Below, piece after piece: positions 15,019 through 17,688 of a stretch of DNA of 17,688 nt. The stretch spans positions 1-17,688 of the forward strand of contig JAGVKY010000044.1 of assembly GCA_020050175.1 (NCBI GenBank). Direction: 5' to 3'. Every line of letters begins with the position of its first letter. The first letter of the stretch is position 1. Source of the stretch: Parachlamydiales bacterium (GTDB taxonomy: Bacteria; Chlamydiota; Chlamydiia; Chlamydiales; JAJFMK01). The translations under genes were made by a program, and so were the position numbers. The notes below the pieces were generated by a model. That model worked only from the letters and a program-made list of their open reading frames with translations. It did not search any database and was not told the origin of the DNA.

Positions 15019-15096
15019 CCAAAATGTATTTAGAAAACCGAGGGAAGAGATGCTCTTTTATCCTAGAAAATCAAAAAGCAGCAAAGGAGAAAACAA

Positions 15097-15903
15097 ATGA
15101 AAATTTTTGTGATAGGGGCAGGTTATGTTGGCATGGCGCTACTTAACTCTTTTGAGAACCTGGACCATGAGATTTATGTCTCTACCACAAAAGAGGAGAG
15201 GATCGATGAGCTTAAATCTCATGCCGACCACGTGATCGTCCTCGATCCAAAAGAGGATGGGAATTTGAAAAGAACTTTAGACACCTCTGATGTCATCATC
15301 ATTCTTGTCGCCCCAAAGGGCAGCGATCTCTATGAGGAGACATATCTCGGAACTGCCAAGAGAATAACAGCTTTTTTAAAAGAAAGAGAAAAGCCATTTT
15401 ACCTCCTCTACACAAGCAGTACTTCTGTCTATGAAGGTAGTGAAGAAGAGTGGGCGCAAGAACTGGCGGGTCTAAATCCTTCTACCAAAAACGGGAAAAT
15501 TTTATTAGAAACAGAGAATATCTATCTGAAAGCTGGCAATACCTGTGTGCTTAGGCTTGGGGGCATTTATGGACCTGGAAGAGATTTTGTCGGCCGTGCG
15601 AGGCGCTTATCGGGCCTGGAGCTTCTAGGGACAGGAGAGACTCCGACAAATCATATCCATCTGGACGATATTGTTTCCGCCATCCATTTTTGTCTCGATC
15701 ACCGTTTGAAAGGGATTTACAATCTCGTCAACGAATCGCATCCTGAGCGCAAAACGTTATATGGCGATCTTTGTGAGGCGCTTAATATCCCGCAGCCGAA
15801 GTGGAAGGGAAATCACGAGAGGGGATACAAAGTTTCGAATCAAAAAATAATTCAAGCCGGATTCTCTTTCCAGCACCCTTCGATTCCCAAAACAAAAAAA
15901 TGA
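15097..15903 (+). CDS. YeeZ-like extended-SDR NAD(P)-dependent epimerase/dehydratase family protein
   Basis: The 268-residue cytoplasmic protein has a Rossmann start, MKIFVIGAGYVGMAL, with GxGxxG at 7-12. Then come 'DVIIILVAPK' (strand 4), 'LLYTSSTSVYEG' (the Ser/Thr active-site strand) and 'LRLGGIYGPGRD', a hallmark of extended SDR epimerases. Where classical SDRs have YxxxK, this branch has 'NGKILLETE', as I recall for YeeZ-like members, so the chemistry may be non-standard. The substrate is unknown; nucleotide sugars are the usual partner for the superfamily. The start is ATG with AAGGAG seven bases upstream, a strong site. It ends '...HPSIPKTKK', the natural length for the family. The gene remnant that follows overlaps nothing. 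The family call is firm; the substrate is not. Confidence 0.9.
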   Translation: MKIFVIGAGYVGMALLNSFENLDHEIYVSTTKEERIDELKSHADHVIVLDPKEDGNLKRTLDTSDVIIILVAPKGSDLYEETYLGTAKRITAFLKEREKPFYLLYTSSTSVYEGSEEEWAQELAGLNPSTKNGKILLETENIYLKAGNTCVLRLGGIYGPGRDFVGRARRLSGLELLGTGETPTNHIHLDDIVSAIHFCLDHRLKGIYNLVNESHPERKTLYGDLCEALNIPQPKWKGNHERGYKVSNQKIIQAGFSFQHPSIPKTKK

Positions 15904-15904
15904 A

Positions 15905-16198
15905 ACAGGATCTTCCTTTTTCTTCATCGAAGAGGAAGGTGAACTCGACGGTAGATTTTCTGATTTCATGATTGTGGAGGAAAGCAAGATCATGCCCTCA
16001 AAAGTCCATTTTGAACTTGGCGACCGCTTGTTTGACAATCGAAATGTAATTTGACTTTCCGAATATGTAAAAGACAAGCACGAAGACTGGATTTTCAGGG
16101 TTAATGGAAGATATCCCGTGATCTCCGCTTTCATCAGCAAAGAAGATGTACTCACTAAAAACGTTTTTCATTTGAGTCTTGGGGATAAGATTCTATAA
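15905..16198 (+). pseudogene. Remnant of an unidentified gene with an in-frame TGA
   Basis: One plus-strand frame reads like a normal protein for 97 codons except for a TGA at 16052-16054. The part before it contains 'FFFIEEEGELDGRFSDFMIVEES' (shown here in pieces: FFFIEEEGEL, DGRFSDFMIVEES). The part after it contains 'WIFRVNGRYPVISAFISK' and ends at TAA 16196-16198. There is no start codon near its 5' end; the first ATGs are internal (15968, 15992). I do not recognise the family. The fragment probably lost its 5' end and then gained a stop. Two short ORFs remain but neither looks functional. Confidence 0.5.
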
Positions 16199-16268
16199 AC
16201 GAGTTCATCAAGATATATGTTAGTTATCCTGCTCATACAGTCGAATCAACAGTTAACATATTCAAAGT

Positions 16269-16304
16269 TGGTGCATCAGCACTAACGAAATGCCAATTGC
16301 ACCA
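16269..16304. repeat. 7-bp inverted repeat downstream of the GNAT gene
   Basis: TGGTGCA (16269-16275) and TGCACCA (16298-16304) are perfect complements with 22 bp between. It lies just past the 3' end of the GNAT gene (minus strand). A long loop and no T-run make a terminator unlikely; it may border the gene remnant. Confidence 0.3.
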
Positions 16305-16331
16305 TCAAAGTCTATTTCCGTTAGGTAAGTT

Positions 16332-16952
16332 TTACCCACGTTTCACTAAGAGATGAGAAGTCATCTCTGAAAGCTTTTTTATCTCTTGACCTTCAGGTGT
16401 AAAATTATTGGGATTGAGCCAATTTTCATAAACTTGCTTTAGAGAAGGCCAATCCTCGCTTGTTGCGGCATACCAGGCAGTATCTCGATTTCTTAGCTTG
16501 TAAATTGTCGCTTGCCGAAAAGTTCCTTCATAAGATAATCCCAGCCTCTGAGCTGCACGTCTTGAGGGTTCGTTTAAGGAGTCGCATTTCCACTCTAATC
16601 TTCGATAGCCGGCTTCAAAGGCCCACCTTATCATGAGGATTACTGCTTCAGTGCCTGCAAGAGTCCGCTGCAGCAAAGGCGATAAATGAATATGACCAAT
16701 TTCAATGCAACCTACTGTTGGATCAATTCTTAAATAGCTGGCAACACCTGCAGGCCCTTCTGAAGTTGAGATAGTAAAAAATTTTGGATCTTCTCTAAAG
16801 CAGGTATTTTTTGCCCAATTCACAAAATCATTTTCAGTAGAAAATGGCCCATAAGAGAGATAAGTCCAATTGCTACCCTTTAAATCAAGAGAAAAGGCCC
16901 TATATAGATGAGAAAGGTGAGAAGAGGAAATGGGGGATACAGTCACAGCCAT
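16332..16952 (-). CDS. GNAT-family N-acetyltransferase (RimJ/RimL-like)
   Basis: The 206-residue protein fits the GNAT fold. Strand 4 is 'GCIEIGHIHLSP', followed by the acetyl-CoA pyrophosphate-binding turn and helix 'LLQRTLAGTEAVILMIRWAF'. Then comes 'YRRLEWKCDSLNEPSRRAAQRLGLSYEGTFRQ', cited here only by its core: the WKCD strand and the N-x-x-S-R-R-A-A-x-R-L-G helix. The RNRDTAWYA segment near 150-158 is typical of a RimL-like subgroup that I recall as widespread in bacteria and fungi. It should transfer acetyl from acetyl-CoA to an amine; the substrate (protein N-terminus, polyamine or antibiotic-like amine) cannot be read. The ATG at 16952 is directly preceded by AAGGG inside a hairpin; a GTG two codons later has better spacing (6 nt) and is an alternative start. 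It is a single gene. Confidence 0.9.
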   Translation of the reverse strand: MAVTVSPISSSHLSHLYRAFSLDLKGSNWTYLSYGPFSTENDFVNWAKNTCFREDPKFFTISTSEGPAGVASYLRIDPTVGCIEIGHIHLSPLLQRTLAGTEAVILMIRWAFEAGYRRLEWKCDSLNEPSRRAAQRLGLSYEGTFRQATIYKLRNRDTAWYAATSEDWPSLKQVYENWLNPNNFTPEGQEIKKLSEMTSHLLVKRG

Positions 16953-16966
16953 CCCTTGAAGAAGGG
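16953..16966 (-). promoter_or_regulatory. Hairpin overlapping the ribosome site of the GNAT gene
   Basis: The mRNA would read CCCUU-CUUC-AAGGG immediately before the AUG: a 5-bp stem with a tetraloop. The 3' arm AAGGG is the only Shine-Dalgarno-like sequence, so the fold would hide it. A local regulatory hairpin is possible, but the stem is short. Confidence 0.35.
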
Positions 16967-17028
16967 CGAAGTTAGGGCAGTGAGGGATCTTATAATTTGT
17001 GAGCGAATAGCCAATAGGCTGCCCTAAT

Positions 17029-17688
17029 TCATTTATATTTTTTATTTGATGAATTCCTACTTAAGAAAGCGAAATTATAGGTGAGCCCAGCTGCGATGGA
17101 GTGGTTATAGAAATGACACCCTCCCTGATGGAATTTGTATTCCAGGCTGATCTCTGTGTGGCAGAAGATCGGATAGGAAAGCCCAGCCATCAACTGCCAA
17201 GACAGGTGGTGCCACTTTTGGTTAAAAATAATGCGAGAATTTGAGGCGTGCATTTGTTGGAAATCATAGCCGAGGCCTGCCCCAATAAAAGGTTGGATTT
17301 TTCCGAGTGGGTACCCCGGTGAAGCTAAAGGCAAATTCCAAAATAGATTGCCCATATACGAGGAGGCTTGGAAATGTCCATGATCGGAAGAACCTTCCAA
17401 AGCAAAATGGATTTTTCTTAGCGCGTTTCTTCTAAAAGCATATTCAGCTTCTAAACGGAAACTGTTCCAACGAAAACCGAGCGAGCCGTCCACGATATAT
17501 CCTGTCTGATAAGTGGAGTGGTTTCCTTGGAGTATTGTGTTTTGCAAGAAATTAGCACCGCCCAAAAACTTTGCATAGAGATTCTTCTCATCGATAGAGC
17601 AGCTATCTTCGTAACAGAAAATTTCTTCATCACACCATTGTTGAGCATGTGCATCAGCTGCCATGAAAAATAAAAAAGGTATTAGATA
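17029..17688 (-). CDS. Outer-membrane beta-barrel protein, 5' end beyond the window
   Basis: At least 219 residues are present and the frame stays open to the right edge. An internal ATG at 17664 gives 211 residues, but the eight codons before it (YLIPFLFF) plus 'MAADAHA' form the end of a signal peptide with an AHA cleavage site. So the true start is probably outside the window. The mature N-terminus has three cysteines within ~12 residues (QQWCDEEIFCYEDSC). The rest alternates polar and hydrophobic strands, with 'EAEYAFRRN', 'PFIGAGLGYDF' and 'GLTYNFAF', like 8-stranded OmpA/Opa-type barrels. A polar 11-residue tail follows the last strand instead of a terminal Phe. Its job is unknown: surface structure, adhesion or porin-like. 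The barrel call is good. Confidence 0.82.
   Translation of the reverse strand, partial: YLIPFLFFMAADAHAQQWCDEEIFCYEDSCSIDEKNLYAKFLGGANFLQNTILQGNHSTYQTGYIVDGSLGFRWNSFRLEAEYAFRRNALRKIHFALEGSSDHGHFQASSYMGNLFWNLPLASPGYPLGKIQPFIGAGLGYDFQQMHASNSRIIFNQKWHHLSWQLMAGLSYPIFCHTEISLEYKFHQGGCHFYNHSIAAGLTYNFAFLSRNSSNKKYK

Noticed and set aside
16052..16054. TGA read as selenocysteine
   Set aside because: The remnant has no start codon, no recognisable SECIS-like hairpin and no redox motif; a pseudogene is simpler.
15757..16155. 132-residue minus-strand open frame antisense to the epimerase end and gene remnant
   Set aside because: Ser-rich shadow composition; the opposite strand reads as well-formed protein throughout.
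16989..17024. Possible promoter (TATAAG, 16989-16994, minus) for the GNAT gene
   Set aside because: The -10 is good but no -35 fits at 16-18 bp spacing, so I did not list it.
1..17688. CRISPR array or insertion sequence
   Set aside because: No regularly spaced direct repeats, no transposase-like protein, and no paired terminal inverted repeats were seen.

Overview
The window looks like chromosome from an environmental member of the Chlamydiota (Parachlamydia-, Waddlia- or Simkania-like). This is inferred from gene content, not from a database search. The main clue is the block HEAT-repeat protein, HIT hydrolase, MYG1-family phosphoesterase and a ~700-residue LOG-like Rossmann protein. As I recall, the first three and the fourth match the order CT384-CT387 in Chlamydia trachomatis. 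Supporting clues are cysteine-rich outer-membrane proteins, a Pro/Ala/Ser-rich protein of type III effector style, and moderate-to-low GC.

Layout. 15-2890 (-): a tight operon MYG1 -> HIT -> HEAT with a clear promoter and overlapping or nearly touching genes. 2891-3290: a divergent intergenic region with a palindrome, an inverted repeat and two DnaA-box-like 9-mers. 3291-5399 (+): the LOG-like protein, overlapping tail-to-tail by 4 bp with the next operon. 5396-7241 (-): a cysteine-rich DUF1207-like outer-membrane protein followed by a single-pass membrane protein. 7309-8143 (-): a Sel1/TPR-like gene broken by a 4-bp tandem duplication. 8284-8357 (+): a tRNA with anticodon CAT. 8437-9279 (+): an AT-rich orphan gene, possibly an effector. 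9318-12641 (-): a 1107-residue PPR protein ending in a cut-short Smr-like segment. 12683-12973: a hairpin-rich patch with a start-less open frame. 13000-13776 (-): the Pro/Ala-rich protein. 14050-15003 (-): an SbtA/DUF897-type transporter. 15097-15903 (+): a YeeZ-like NAD(P) epimerase, followed by a gene remnant carrying an in-frame stop. 16332-16952 (-): a GNAT acetyltransferase. 17029-17688 (-): an outer-membrane beta-barrel protein whose 5' end lies beyond the window.

Three observations stand out. The first is the plant-organelle-like PPR array in a bacterium, presumably an RNA-binding protein. The second is a set of genes with no Shine-Dalgarno, whose -10 boxes lie only 8-9 nt before the start codon, suggesting leaderless mRNAs. 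The third is the cysteine-rich N-termini on both outer-membrane proteins, which fits a disulfide-linked chlamydial envelope. Two gene remnants and a structured intergenic patch show local decay or mobility between 7.3 and 16.3 kb.
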